Positions 1 through 8,650 of a stretch of DNA of 64,000 bases are shown piece by piece. Both the position numbers and the translations under genes were made by a program. Location: the NCBI RefSeq assembly GCF_000763295.1, contig NZ_JRJE01000032.1:62001-126000 (forward strand). The letters run 5' to 3'. Position 1 is the stretch's first letter. The number at the start of each line of letters is the position of its first letter. The stretch comes from Thalassospira australica (lineage in GTDB: Bacteria; Pseudomonadota; Alphaproteobacteria; Rhodospirillales; Thalassospiraceae). The notes under the pieces were generated by a model, which was not told where the DNA came from, did not search any database, and saw only the letters and a list, made by a program, of their open reading frames with translations.

Positions 1-91
1 ACCCGGTCAGGAAAACCCTGAGGGGGAAGAAGACGACAGCGGTTCAGTATATGACGATGCGTTTTATCTCGAAGGAGACGACGAGCTATGA
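1..91 (+). CDS. dnaX: DNA polymerase III tau/gamma subunit, C-terminal end (partial)
   Basis: Only the last 29 codons are present, read from base 2 to a TGA at 89-91. The tail is very acidic (GEEDDSG, then FYLEGDDEL), as is common at the end of alphaproteobacterial DnaX. The stop overlaps the ATG of the next gene (ATGA at 88-91). The order dnaX-ybaB-recR is widely conserved in bacteria, and that order, more than the short sequence, supports the name. Confidence 0.7.
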   Translation, partial: PGQENPEGEEDDSGSVYDDAFYLEGDDEL

Positions 92-411
92 AGAACCTTG
101 CAGGGATGCTCAAACAGGCCCAGCAGATGCAGTCCAAAATGCAGGAAATGCAGGAAGGTCTGGTTGAACTCGAAATCGAAGGCCAGTCCGGTGCGGGCAT
201 GGTCAAGGTGATGCTAAATGGCAAAGGCGAAATGCGCGGCCTTTCGCTTGATAAAAGCATTGTCGACCCCGAAGACACCGAAGTCCTCGAAGACCTGATC
301 GTCGCTGCCTATAACGACGCCAAGGTCAAGGTCGAGGCCGCAGTTCAGGACAAGATGAAGGACGTTACCGGCGGCATGAACCTGCCAGAAGGCTTCAAAC
401 TGCCGTTCTGA
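88..411 (+). CDS. ybaB: YbaB/EbfC family nucleoid-associated protein
   Basis: A 107-residue protein of the usual family length. It begins with a Met/Gln/Lys-rich helix (LAGMLKQAQQMQSKMQEMQ), followed by the family's small beta core and the ending GGMNLPEGFKLPF. Family members are dimeric, tweezer-shaped DNA-binding proteins of the nucleoid. It overlaps the end of dnaX by four bases and lies upstream of recR, so it is probably cotranscribed with both. The start is fixed by the ATGA overlap; GAAGGAG lies about 10 bases upstream. Confidence 0.93.
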   Translation: MKNLAGMLKQAQQMQSKMQEMQEGLVELEIEGQSGAGMVKVMLNGKGEMRGLSLDKSIVDPEDTEVLEDLIVAAYNDAKVKVEAAVQDKMKDVTGGMNLPEGFKLPF

Positions 412-531
412 GCCCGCATCAAACGCCAAACAAATTTCGCACCATACATGTGCGCGACAAAGGGTGGCATTGCGCCGCCCTTTGTTTTTGATACAAGCTA
501 TCAGAACGCTCAAACCAAACACGGGGTCTCC

Positions 532-1125
532 ATGACCGGACGGGAAATTGAAAATCTGATCAAGCTGCTGTCACGCCTGCCGGGTCTGGGGCCACGGTCG
601 GCACGGCGTGCGGTGTTGCAGATGCTGAAAAAACCCGAAACCCTGATGATCCCGTTGGCCGATTCATTACATGAAACCGCAAGGGCCATGACCAACTGCG
701 CCAATTGCGGCAACATCGATGTGACCGACCCCTGCCACATCTGTGCCAACCCCAACCGTGGGTCTGATATCATCTGCGTGGTCGAAGAAGTTCAGGACCT
801 TTGGGCGCTTGAACGCGGCGCGTCGTTCAAGGGGCAATATCATGTTCTGGGCGGCACCCTTTCGCCGCTTGATGGCATTGGACCGGATGACCTTAAAATC
901 GATCAATTGGTCAATCGCGTGCGCAATGATGGCGTGGCTGAGGTCATCCTTGCCACCAACGCCACGGTCGATGGTCAGACGACCGCGCATTACATCACCG
1001 AACGGCTGATGGAAACCGGCGTCAAGGTCACCCGCCTTGCCCATGGTGTGCCGGTTGGCGGGGAGCTTGATTACCTTGATGATGGCACGCTGGCCGCAGC
1101 TTTGCGGTCGCGCAGTTCCGTCTAA
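532..1125 (+). CDS. recR: Recombination mediator protein RecR
   Basis: RecR works with RecF and RecO to load RecA on gapped DNA. From the ATG at 532 the protein has 198 residues, the normal RecR length. It begins [20 protein letters not shown], the family's helix-hairpin-helix start. A C4 zinc finger follows (CANCG near residue 56, CHIC near 69), then a Toprim domain (CVVEEVQD) and the C-terminal Walker-B-like region. An upstream in-frame ATG at 448 would add 28 residues unlike RecR, so it was not used. Confidence 0.95.
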   Translation: MTGREIENLIKLLSRLPGLGPRSARRAVLQMLKKPETLMIPLADSLHETARAMTNCANCGNIDVTDPCHICANPNRGSDIICVVEEVQDLWALERGASFKGQYHVLGGTLSPLDGIGPDDLKIDQLVNRVRNDGVAEVILATNATVDGQTTAHYITERLMETGVKVTRLAHGVPVGGELDYLDDGTLAAALRSRSSV

Positions 1126-1140
1126 CGCCCCAAAATAGGC

Positions 1141-1223
1141 CGTCATTCCGGGCGAAGCGCAGCGCAGACCCGGAATCCATATGCGCTGACGCAAAATGGA
1201 TCCCCGCTTTCGCAGGAATGACG
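1141..1223. repeat. Dispersed palindromic intergenic repeat, copy A
   Basis: An 83-base element with inverted ends (CGTCATTCC at the left, GGAATGACG at the right) and inner ATCCAT/ATGGAT inverted motifs. It lies between the convergent ends of recR and aroQ. The reverse complement of 50713-50797 has the same design and long matching blocks (CGTCATTCCGGGCG, AGCGCAGAC, CGGAATCCAT). This marks it as a family of dispersed intergenic repeats, similar in style to REP/ERIC-like elements. It carries no gene of its own. Confidence 0.8.
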
Positions 1224-1308
1224 ATATTTGTTTGTGTCGTGATTATTCAAACCATTTTTGCGCTGAAATTTTTGCCAATCTACAATAACGATCCTAAAAC
1301 TAAGGCGA

Positions 1309-1755
1309 TCAATCCGCCTTGATTTTTTCAGCTGCCAGACGGGTTGCCAGTTCATAGCCATAGGCCCCGGCCCCTGCCATCACCGCATCTGCGACCGAAC
1401 TGATCCAACTGACATGGCGGAATTCTTCGCGCGCATGCGGGTTGGAAATATGCAGTTCGATGATATAGCCATCAAAGGTTTTAAGCGCATCGTGGATTGC
1501 GATGGATGTGTGGGTATAAGCCCCGGCATTGATGATGATCGCGGCTGACTTTTCACGGGCTTCGTGGATCAGATCAATGATCGCACCTTCGTGGTTGGAC
1601 TGCCCGAAGCGCACCGAAACACCAAGTTCCCTGGCCAGTTCAGCGCATTTGTCCTCGATCGATGCCAGCGTGTCATGCCCATAGATTTCCGGCTGACGCT
1701 GCCCAAGCAGGTTCAGGTTCGGTCCGTTAATGACAAGAATTTCCTGCACGCTCAT
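1309..1755 (-). CDS. aroQ: 3-dehydroquinate dehydratase, type II
   Basis: Converts 3-dehydroquinate to 3-dehydroshikimate. The protein has 148 residues, standard for the small dodecameric type II enzyme. GPNLNLLGQRQPEIYG near the N-terminus carries the flexible lid with the active-site Arg and Tyr. HISNPHAREEFRH near residue 100 carries the catalytic His region. The start at 1755 was chosen for GAGGGGGA eight bases upstream and the typical MSVQEILVINGPN beginning. It is the last gene of the quinate/shikimate operon, 56 bases after quiC, so a catabolic role (as in QuiB/QutE) is likely. A biosynthetic role cannot be excluded, because no other DHQ dehydratase is in view. Confidence 0.93.
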   Translation of the reverse strand: MSVQEILVINGPNLNLLGQRQPEIYGHDTLASIEDKCAELARELGVSVRFGQSNHEGAIIDLIHEAREKSAAIIINAGAYTHTSIAIHDALKTFDGYIIELHISNPHAREEFRHVSWISSVADAVMAGAGAYGYELATRLAAEKIKAD

Positions 1756-1811
1756 ATTTTTATTCCCCCTCAAGGCTGTCATAGATCAACACCCTGCTGC
1801 ATGCCATCTGG

Positions 1812-3689
1812 TTAGTTGGCAACTTCAGTGCGACGGTTCATCCGCGTCTGGGATGCAAGACGAATCGGCGCATTTGCCGCCCCGAACCCACGATACGCGC
1901 GACGCTCCACCAATTCAAAGAAGAATCGGTTGGCGAAAGTCCGCGTATAGGCCTGATAATATTCACCTTCATCATCACGATCATAGAGAATATTACTCGC
2001 ACGCAGCTTATCAAGCAGTTCAGGTGCCAGACCAAAGCGCGCTTCGATGTCGTCATAATAATTTTCCGGAATCGGCAAAATTTCGACCCCGTGAGCTGTG
2101 CAATATTCCACAGATGCAAAGATATCATCGCTTGAAAATGCCAGATGCTGAACCCCACTGCCAAAGAACTCGTTGAGGAACTGGGAATGCTGGGTATGCG
2201 GGCTTTGCGACCCATTAAGGATCAACCGCACCGCGTCACTTTGCACCACCTGACTTTGCACAAGCCCGCCCGGATCGGGGATATCAAGGGTCGGCATCTT
2301 GCCCAGATCAAAAATCGAGGTGAAATACAAAAGCCAAGTCAGCATTTCCTCATACTGCATGGAGTATGAAACGTGATCGACACTGCGAAGCTTTGCCGAG
2401 CCTGAATCTGCATGCGCGTCCGTGGCGTGTTCAAATTCAACATCCCAGATGCGCGACAGTTCGCTGTGATCATCAAGGAAATAGACCAAACTGCCGCCAA
2501 CACCGCGAATGGCAGGCATTTCAATTTCACCCTTGCCCACCGCCTGACTGAATGGGGCCGCCAAAAGCGATTGCGCCCGATCCATGGTTGCCTTGGCATC
2601 CCTGACCTTAAGCCCGACCGCACAGACCGACGGACCATGCACGATGTTATAGGAATGGGCAAAGCCATCCTTGTCGCAATTGATCACAAGGTTGATGTTA
2701 CCCTGTTTCCACCAAGTCACAGCCTTGGATTTGTGACTGCCACGCTTTTCAAAACCAAGCCCGGCAAACAGGGTTGAAAGCTTTTCGGCGGTTTCTTCTT
2801 CAACCGCGAATTCGACAAAGCAGACTTCCTGCGCATGGGCCTTGGGCGGCAGCACCTTGGCGTTTTCACCTACTTTGACACCATCAACACCGTCCCCCAG
2901 ATAAATCAGGGACCGCAGCCCATCCTTGGCAACGCTTTTGGTCGAGCTTGATCGGAACTGATCGTTGAAAATCTCAAGCGAGAGCGGCCCGTCATAGCCA
3001 GTCTGGGCAAGGTTACGCATGAATTCATCCAGCGGGAAGTCCCCCTGCCCGGGAAAGCAGCGGAAATGACGGCTCCAGGACAAGGCATCCATTTCAAGCG
3101 TCGGGGCATCTGCCACCTGAACCAGAAAAATCTTATCACCCGGAATAGATGAAATCGCATCCAGCGGCACCTTGCGCGCCATTATGTGGAAAGTATCGAG
3201 TACCAAACCGACATTCGGGTGATTGGCACGGCGCACCACTTCCCAGCTATCGCGATAGTCGCTGATATGCTTGCCCCATGACAGAGCTTCGAATGCGACG
3301 CGCAGCCCGCGTTTGGCTGCACGGTCGCCAAGCTCCGCCAGATCTTTGGCCGCACGACCAAGCCCGCCAAGAGATTGTGGTGATACGTTTGAACACACCA
3401 TCAAAAGATCGGTGCCAAGTTCTTCCATCAGGTCAAACTTGCGCTCAGCCCGTTCAAAAACGCGAGTGCGCTGGGGTTCCGGCATGCCTTCAAAGTCTCG
3501 GAACGGCTGAAAGGTCACAAGTTTCAGGCCAAGTTCACGGATCGTCTTGCCAACGTCGGCGGGTGACCCGTCAAAAGACAGAAGATCGTTTTCAAAAATC
3601 TCCACCCCGTCAAAGCCGGCAGCGGCAATGGCGTCGAGTTTTTCCTGAAGATCGCCCGACAGTGAAACTGTGGCAATTGAGGTCAGCAT
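1812..3689 (-). CDS. quiC: 3-dehydroshikimate dehydratase fused to HPPD-like domain (QuiC, copy 1)
   Basis: Expected to convert 3-dehydroshikimate to protocatechuate. From the ATG at 3689 (GGAGGGATAAA upstream) it has 625 residues. Residues 1-285 form a sugar-phosphate-isomerase-like TIM barrel (IATVSLSGDLQEKL start, VLDTFHIM, SLEIFND). Residues 300-620 form a 4-hydroxyphenylpyruvate dioxygenase-like double vicinal-oxygen-chelate domain. This keeps the three likely iron ligands: His in VDHVSY, His in GVQHLAF and Glu in FFELVER. The same fusion is known from Pseudomonas QuiC. The operon also holds a TRAP transporter, a shikimate-type dehydrogenase, a GntR regulator and aroQ. A paralogue lies at 38270-40159. 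Whether the C-terminal domain acts on a substrate is not shown by the sequence. Confidence 0.9.
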   Translation of the reverse strand: MLTSIATVSLSGDLQEKLDAIAAAGFDGVEIFENDLLSFDGSPADVGKTIRELGLKLVTFQPFRDFEGMPEPQRTRVFERAERKFDLMEELGTDLLMVCSNVSPQSLGGLGRAAKDLAELGDRAAKRGLRVAFEALSWGKHISDYRDSWEVVRRANHPNVGLVLDTFHIMARKVPLDAISSIPGDKIFLVQVADAPTLEMDALSWSRHFRCFPGQGDFPLDEFMRNLAQTGYDGPLSLEIFNDQFRSSSTKSVAKDGLRSLIYLGDGVDGVKVGENAKVLPPKAHAQEVCFVEFAVEEETAEKLSTLFAGLGFEKRGSHKSKAVTWWKQGNINLVINCDKDGFAHSYNIVHGPSVCAVGLKVRDAKATMDRAQSLLAAPFSQAVGKGEIEMPAIRGVGGSLVYFLDDHSELSRIWDVEFEHATDAHADSGSAKLRSVDHVSYSMQYEEMLTWLLYFTSIFDLGKMPTLDIPDPGGLVQSQVVQSDAVRLILNGSQSPHTQHSQFLNEFFGSGVQHLAFSSDDIFASVEYCTAHGVEILPIPENYYDDIEARFGLAPELLDKLRASNILYDRDDEGEYYQAYTRTFANRFFFELVERRAYRGFGAANAPIRLASQTRMNRRTEVAN

Positions 3690-3773
3690 TTTATCCCTCC
3701 GGGATGCGTGTGGGGCACCGGCGCACTCACAGAAGGAGGCTGCGTTTCGCGGGTTCAAACACCTGCACGCAGA

Positions 3774-4430
3774 TCAATGCTGTGAACGCCGCCGATACGT
3801 TTCGATATGGTCGGTCAGTTTTTCAATCGCGCCATCCATGTCCCGTGCCAGAGACAGATCACAGATTTCACGATGTTCATCGATGATTTCCTGTGCGCGG
3901 AAACCATGCGTTTTCAGTTCAATCACCACATAGCGGCGGAACTGATCAAAAATCTCGCGGTGGAGGCGCATATGCAGATTCGACCCGCAGGCCGAAATCA
4001 GCGCCTGATGAAATTCGCGGTCATATTGGCTCCAAAGCACCGTCAATTCGCGGCTGTCTTTGCCCAGCATCTGCTTTTCAACCGCCGAAAGCTTGTGATG
4101 GGCAGCAGCCACACGAGCTTCCCATTCCACATCCCCATGTTTGATCGAGGCCGCAAGACCATCGCGTTCCAGCAAAAGCCGCATCGCTGTCAATTCCATG
4201 AAATTGGAAGGCGATGTTTCAACAACGCGAAACCCCTTCTGACCTTCGACAAAGACGAAGCCAGATGCGACAAGGCGGTTGAGCACCTCGCGCAGCGTGT
4301 TGACGCCGACGTTATAACGTTCGCGGAGCGCCTCAAGCTTAAGCTTCACGCCCGGTTGCAATTCGCCATACAGAATGTCATCGCGAATTTCGTTATAGAC
4401 CGTCTCGGCAACTGTGCTGCTGGTACTCAT
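3774..4430 (-). CDS. GntR/FCD-family transcriptional regulator of the quinate/shikimate operon
   Basis: A 218-residue regulator. Residues 5-70 form the winged helix-turn-helix (AETVYNEIRDDILYGELQPG, then YNVGVNTLREVLNRL). Residues 85-210 form the FCD effector domain, with the metal- or ligand-site pattern YDREFHQAL, DEHREICD and LTDHIE. AGGGGACGAGAC precedes the ATG. It lies inside the operon, 10 bases after the dehydrogenase and before quiC, so it most likely senses quinate, shikimate or a product and controls this operon. The ligand and the sign of regulation are inferred only. Confidence 0.87.
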   Translation of the reverse strand: MSTSSTVAETVYNEIRDDILYGELQPGVKLKLEALRERYNVGVNTLREVLNRLVASGFVFVEGQKGFRVVETSPSNFMELTAMRLLLERDGLAASIKHGDVEWEARVAAAHHKLSAVEKQMLGKDSRELTVLWSQYDREFHQALISACGSNLHMRLHREIFDQFRRYVVIELKTHGFRAQEIIDEHREICDLSLARDMDGAIEKLTDHIETYRRRSQH

Positions 4431-4440
4431 GTCTCGTCCC

Positions 4441-5289
4441 CTAGCCTGTCAATGCCCCGGGATAGGCATTGAAGTATTCGTCCCGTGCAGCGTCAGCATC
4501 GATTTCTGCTCCGCTGAAAACCTCGAATGCTTCAATACCCTGAAAGAAGAAGAGTTCAAAGCCGGTCATGACTTCAATTCCCGATTTCACAGCAGATCGC
4601 AGGAATGCGGTTTCAACCGGTGTGTAAACAGCATCAAACGCCCATTTCTGCCCGCCAAACAGTTTGGTATCGAACGGACAACCGGGATACTGGTTCATGC
4701 CAATCGGCGTGCAATTGATCAGCCCATCCGCACCGCGCACCGCGTCCGTCAGGTCATCTTCACCGACAAAGACCGCATTTGCATCGGCTCTCACTAGAGT
4801 TGCCACCAGTTCTTTACCACGGACAGGATCCTTGTCATGGATCAGGATTTTATCTACCCCAAGGCCGCGCAGGCCAAAGGCGGTCGCAAGACCAACACCA
4901 CCTGCACCAAGCTGTAACACCTCACCCGGATTTGCATCGCCAAATTGCTGGCGATAGCCGCGCATGAAACCGACAAAGTCAGTATTGTCCCCCCGCCAGC
5001 CGTCTTTACGAAAGACAACCGTATTAACCGATCCAAGTGCCCCGGGCAGGCGTTTGCGCGGGGTAATCAGTGTCCGCGCACTGGTTTTATAGGGATGGGT
5101 GACATTGACCCCGGCATAGCCGGTTTGCGCACAGGCGGTAAGTTGTTTGATCAGATCAAAATCCCTGATCTGATCGCTATCAAGGTAGTCGTACGTGACA
5201 TCCATACCGCACATACGGCCCAGCAACACGTGCAGTCGTGCCGACTGGCTGCGCGAAATGCCTTTACCAATAAGACCGAGTTTCAACAT
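4441..5289 (-). CDS. Shikimate/quinate dehydrogenase (AroE family), catabolic
   Basis: A 282-residue member of the shikimate dehydrogenase family. It has the catalytic Lys in NVTHPYK and the catalytic Asp in GDNTDF. The nucleotide-binding loop is QLGAGGVGLATAFGL, and the C-terminal helix is FELFFFQGIEAFEVFSG. The start at 5289 was chosen because it gives the family N-terminus MLKLGLIGKGISRSQSARLH with AGGA upstream; a longer frame adds 55 unrelated residues. It follows dctM by 11 bases. The context suggests it oxidises quinate to dehydroquinate and/or shikimate to dehydroshikimate, not biosynthesis. Cofactor preference (NAD or NADP) cannot be read with confidence. Confidence 0.88.
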   Translation of the reverse strand: MLKLGLIGKGISRSQSARLHVLLGRMCGMDVTYDYLDSDQIRDFDLIKQLTACAQTGYAGVNVTHPYKTSARTLITPRKRLPGALGSVNTVVFRKDGWRGDNTDFVGFMRGYRQQFGDANPGEVLQLGAGGVGLATAFGLRGLGVDKILIHDKDPVRGKELVATLVRADANAVFVGEDDLTDAVRGADGLINCTPIGMNQYPGCPFDTKLFGGQKWAFDAVYTPVETAFLRSAVKSGIEVMTGFELFFFQGIEAFEVFSGAEIDADAARDEYFNAYPGALTG

Positions 5290-5300
5290 GGACAGGTATC

Positions 5301-6569
5301 CTAAAATCCAAACATTTCGGGCAGGAACGTAACGATGCCCGGAACAAAGGTGATGATCAGCAACACCAGAAGTTCGACAATAAAGAACGGCATGATGGCC
5401 CGGATCATGCGTGCCATCCCGACACCGGCGACCGCATCCGCAACAAACAGACAAAGCCCCATTGGCGGCGTGATCAGGCCGATCATCAGGTTAAAGATGA
5501 CAATGATGCCAAAGTGGGTAGGATCGATGCCAAGACTGATCGCAATCGGATGCAGGATCGGTACGAGAACCAGCATCGCGGCAATGCCTTCAAGAGCAAG
5601 CCCGACTGCAAGCAACATGATGTTGATCAGGATCAGGAACATGGCCGGGCTATCGACATAGCCCAGAACAAATTGGCTGACCGCCTGTGGGATACCGGCA
5701 AATGTCATAAACCAGTTGGCCGCAGCCACCGTTCCCATAATGATCAGAATACTTGAAGAATCACGCATCGCACCAGAAAAGATACCCGGCAGTTCCGCCG
5801 GTTTCAGTTCCCGGAAAACAAACAACCCGACGATCAGCGCATAGAACACCGCAAAGCTTGCTGCCTCGGTCGGGGTAACGATCCCCGCGAGGATCGAGCC
5901 AATGACAAAGACCGGCATGAACAGCGGAATCAGACCATTCCACACCGCCTTGAGCTTTTCGACCATATTCATGCGTGCACGCGGTTTGGCGTAATCCTTT
6001 ACAAAGAAGCGCACATAGACCGACAGCGCCACAGCCAACAGAACACCGGGCACAATTCCCGCCAGAAACAAGGCTGGCACCGACACATTGGTCGTGATCA
6101 GGGCATAGATGATCACCGGAATGCTGGGCGGAATGATCGGCCCGATCACCGAGGACGCCGCCGTCAGGGCCGCAGCGAAATCACGCGGGTAGCCTTCTTT
6201 TTCCATCGACGGAATAAAGATACGGCCAATGGCGGATGTATCGGCCACCGCCGATCCGGAAAGACCGGCAAAGATCACCGATGACCAGATATTAACCTGT
6301 GCCAGACCGGCCCGGGCATGGCCGACAAGTGCATTGGCCAGATTGATCACGCGTGACGTGATCCCACTAGCATTCATCAACTCACCGGCGAGTACGAACA
6401 GTGGAATGGCCAGAATGGTAAAACTGTCCAGCCCGGCAAAAATACGCTGGGGCAGCAGATCAATGCCAAACGTTCCCGTCCCGATATAGGCCACAATGGC
6501 CAGAGCAATCGCAAAGGCAACAGGTGCGCCAATCGCTAGCAGAACAAGAAGGGTTACACCGGTAATCAT
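5301..6569 (-). CDS. dctM: TRAP transporter large permease (DctM type)
   Basis: A 422-residue membrane protein with about twelve hydrophobic segments and the DctM pattern: LAIPLFVLAGELMN near residue 55, AGLSGSAVADTSAIG near 100, and IIPPSIPVIIYA near 145. It catalyses sodium-driven import with the DctQ and DctP partners. Its ATG overlaps the dctQ stop (ATGA, 6566-6569). Placed before the dehydrogenase, quiC and aroQ, it probably imports quinate, shikimate or a similar hydroxy acid. Confidence 0.93.
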   Translation of the reverse strand: MITGVTLLVLLAIGAPVAFAIALAIVAYIGTGTFGIDLLPQRIFAGLDSFTILAIPLFVLAGELMNASGITSRVINLANALVGHARAGLAQVNIWSSVIFAGLSGSAVADTSAIGRIFIPSMEKEGYPRDFAAALTAASSVIGPIIPPSIPVIIYALITTNVSVPALFLAGIVPGVLLAVALSVYVRFFVKDYAKPRARMNMVEKLKAVWNGLIPLFMPVFVIGSILAGIVTPTEAASFAVFYALIVGLFVFRELKPAELPGIFSGAMRDSSSILIIMGTVAAANWFMTFAGIPQAVSQFVLGYVDSPAMFLILINIMLLAVGLALEGIAAMLVLVPILHPIAISLGIDPTHFGIIVIFNLMIGLITPPMGLCLFVADAVAGVGMARMIRAIMPFFIVELLVLLIITFVPGIVTFLPEMFGF

Positions 6570-7051
6570 GCGTCTTCACCCTCTCCAAGGCCTGCCATAA
6601 AGAAAGAAATGATGCGCAGGACGGCTGCAATGACCAGACACCCACCACCAATCATGATGGCGATCTGCGCCCAAAACATCTCGATCCCGAGCCCGGAAGC
6701 GACAATGCCCCCGCGTTTGGTCGCAAAAATTAGCCCCGCATGAACCAGAATTCCGCCCAGAACCAGCGTTGCCGCATCAACCAGAATGGCAATCCGACGG
6801 CGCAGATGCGCGGAGACGGTATCAATCACAATGCTAAAGGTGATCTGGGTTCCCTGCAGATAGGCATAGGCCACACCGAACATGCAGCCATAAATCATCG
6901 CGTATTTCGCGACTTCTTCGCTCCATTGCAGCGGGGAAGAAAACAGATAGCGGCTGATACTGCCGGCAAAAACAACACCAAAGACAACGAGGATACTCAT
7001 CCCCGACAGTCCGGCGAGCAAACGCTTAAACGCATTCTCGGTGCGTTGCAT
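6566..7051 (-). CDS. dctQ: TRAP transporter small permease (DctQ type)
   Basis: From the ATG at 7051 (GGGGGAACCCC upstream) it has 161 residues and four predicted membrane helices. It shows the family pattern SRYLFSSPLQWSEEVAKYAMIY near residues 40-60. It pairs with the DctM protein, whose start it overlaps. A longer frame reaching 7159 would run across the stem-loop between dctP and dctQ and was rejected. Confidence 0.9.
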   Translation of the reverse strand: MQRTENAFKRLLAGLSGMSILVVFGVVFAGSISRYLFSSPLQWSEEVAKYAMIYGCMFGVAYAYLQGTQITFSIVIDTVSAHLRRRIAILVDAATLVLGGILVHAGLIFATKRGGIVASGLGIEMFWAQIAIMIGGGCLVIAAVLRIISFFMAGLGEGEDA

Positions 7052-7107
7052 GGGGTTCCCCCGGATCACTGAAGTTTCTGATGCTTGTATTAAAGCACGG
7101 TGGCGGG

Positions 7108-7150
7108 AAAAAAGGGCAGGCCAGGCACAAGGAGGAGCGCCCAGCCTGCC
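7108..7150 (-). terminator. Stem-loop with U-tract between dctP and dctQ (attenuator)
   Basis: On the minus strand GGCAGGC and GCCTGCC (7144-7150 and 7115-7121) form a seven-base-pair stem. Six T residues follow directly (A run at 7108-7113 on the plus strand). It lies between the binding-protein gene and the permease genes, where partial termination would give more DctP than DctQM. This arrangement is common in binding-protein-dependent transporters. Confidence 0.6.
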
Positions 7151-7159
7151 AAGAACCAA

Positions 7160-8185
7160 TTACATCGACGCTTCGGCTTCAGAAACGGCTGCCTGCAGTT
7201 TGTCAATCCACTCGGCATCAATCTGACCCGAAAGCCATTCGATAACCGCCGGCTGTGCCGCATCGCGGAATGCCTTAAGCTGTTCTGCGCTCGGCGTGGT
7301 GACTTCCATGCCTTCTTCAGCCAGCTTGGCAACGCCTTCGGCAGAATTGAACTGCTGGATCGACCGACCAACATTCGATGCAACACCCGCAGCGCGACGC
7401 AGAAGCGCCTGATCCGCACCCGAAAGGCTTTGATAGGTTGCTTCGTTGATCACGATGAAGTCGGTGCCATATACGTGACGGTCAAGCGTCAGGTATTTCT
7501 GCATTTCATAGAACTTGTTGGCATAAATCACACTGATCGGATTTTCCTGACCATCAACAGTACCAGTGGTCAATGCGGTCGGAACTTCCGGCCAGGGAAT
7601 CGGGGTCGGCTCGCCCCCAAGGGCTTTGACCATTTCAACAAACAGCGGAACGGTCATGACACGGATTTTAAGACCTTCCATGTCCTTCGGTTCTGCCACC
7701 GCGCGCTGAGAGTTGGTGAAGTTACGGAAACCGGTTTCACCATACGCCAGGGTACGCAGCCCAGTTTTTTCCAGACAGTGTGCCGCGAGTTCATCCCCGA
7801 AATCACCATCAAGGACGCTCCAGGCGACGTTGGCATTGGGGAAAACATAAGGGATATCAAGTACGGCTGCTTCCGGGCAGACCTTCGAAAACGGTCCCGA
7901 AACCATCGACATGGCAAGCGTGCCATCCTGGGTGTTCTGCAGCAGATCGGTTTCACCGCCCAGCGCACCAGCCGGGAACAACCCGACCTCAATACGACCA
8001 CCGGATTCTGCTTCAACAATATTTTTAAAGACCTGAGACGCTGCACCCTTTTTCGAGGTGGTCCACTCTGCCGGATCAACATGCGCAAAATTCAGGGTGA
8101 CGTCAGCCGCCTGCGCGGAGAACCCAAATGACGCAGCAGCAATTGATACGGCACCGACCAGGGCACCTTTGGAAATCATCTTCAT
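7160..8185 (-). CDS. dctP: TRAP transporter periplasmic substrate-binding protein (DctP type)
   Basis: A 341-residue DctP-family receptor and the first gene of the quinate/shikimate operon. It has a clear signal peptide with likely cleavage after GFSAQA near residue 26. The family core includes ETDLLQNTQDGTLAM near residue 73, GLKIRVMTVPLF with the carboxylate-binding Arg near 170, and TALTTGTVDGQENP near 205. GGGAGGAAGTA precedes the ATG. Binding of quinate or shikimate is inferred from the operon, not from the pocket. Confidence 0.93.
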   Translation of the reverse strand: MKMISKGALVGAVSIAAASFGFSAQAADVTLNFAHVDPAEWTTSKKGAASQVFKNIVEAESGGRIEVGLFPAGALGGETDLLQNTQDGTLAMSMVSGPFSKVCPEAAVLDIPYVFPNANVAWSVLDGDFGDELAAHCLEKTGLRTLAYGETGFRNFTNSQRAVAEPKDMEGLKIRVMTVPLFVEMVKALGGEPTPIPWPEVPTALTTGTVDGQENPISVIYANKFYEMQKYLTLDRHVYGTDFIVINEATYQSLSGADQALLRRAAGVASNVGRSIQQFNSAEGVAKLAEEGMEVTTPSAEQLKAFRDAAQPAVIEWLSGQIDAEWIDKLQAAVSEAEASM

Positions 8186-8650
8186 TACTTCCTCCCGATT
8201 GAACGAAATCCCGCGGACAGTGATTGCTTTGACAATCTTGTTCTTAAACAGCCCGAACCCGGAATTGGGACAATTTAAAAAATATAGGAGATTTTGTCAA
8301 ACATTCTATGTTTTAGCCTTAAGTCGCAGTTTACCTGACATTCACGCCATGGTTTTACATATTCCGATCCCGGTTAATTGAGTTTTATGCTCCAAATTCA
8401 TGCCTTAAACCGATCATCCAAACTGCATTGACTGGTGTAGATCGTTCAAAAATCCCAGAATTTGTTTGGGTGCCCGCCCCACCCACGATACAACCGCACA
8501 AGGGAAAGACAGACGGCGTTGCCCTGTTGGCTTTGCCCCACATCACGTGTAAAACAGCTTGCCGTAAAATAGGGTAATTGTGCTACTTTGGTCGTCAGGC
8601 CCTGAGGCTGTATCTTTCGATTCGCCCCCTGAAACGAAACCATTTTCAAA
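8186..8650. other. Divergent intergenic region, dctP operon / crp-like gene
   Basis: No gene is supported in these 465 bases. They hold a likely promoter for the minus-strand operon (8272-8300). The inverted pair TTTGACAA (8228-8235) and TTGTCAAA (8294-8301) brackets this promoter and could be the binding site of the operon's GntR protein. I see no clear Crp/Fnr palindrome in front of the gene at 8651. Confidence 0.5.
8272..8300 (-). promoter_or_regulatory. Predicted sigma-70 promoter of the dctP operon
   Basis: On the minus strand TTGACA at 8300-8295 is followed after 17 bases by TAAATT at 8277-8272. This lies about 90 bases upstream of the dctP ATG. Both boxes overlap or flank the TTTGACAA/TTGTCAAA inverted repeat, which would suit repression by the GntR protein of the operon. 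Predicted from pattern only. Confidence 0.5.

Noticed and set aside
7100..8131. A 343-codon plus-strand frame opposite dctP.
   Set aside because: Antisense to a clear TRAP receptor gene with signal peptide; no independent support.
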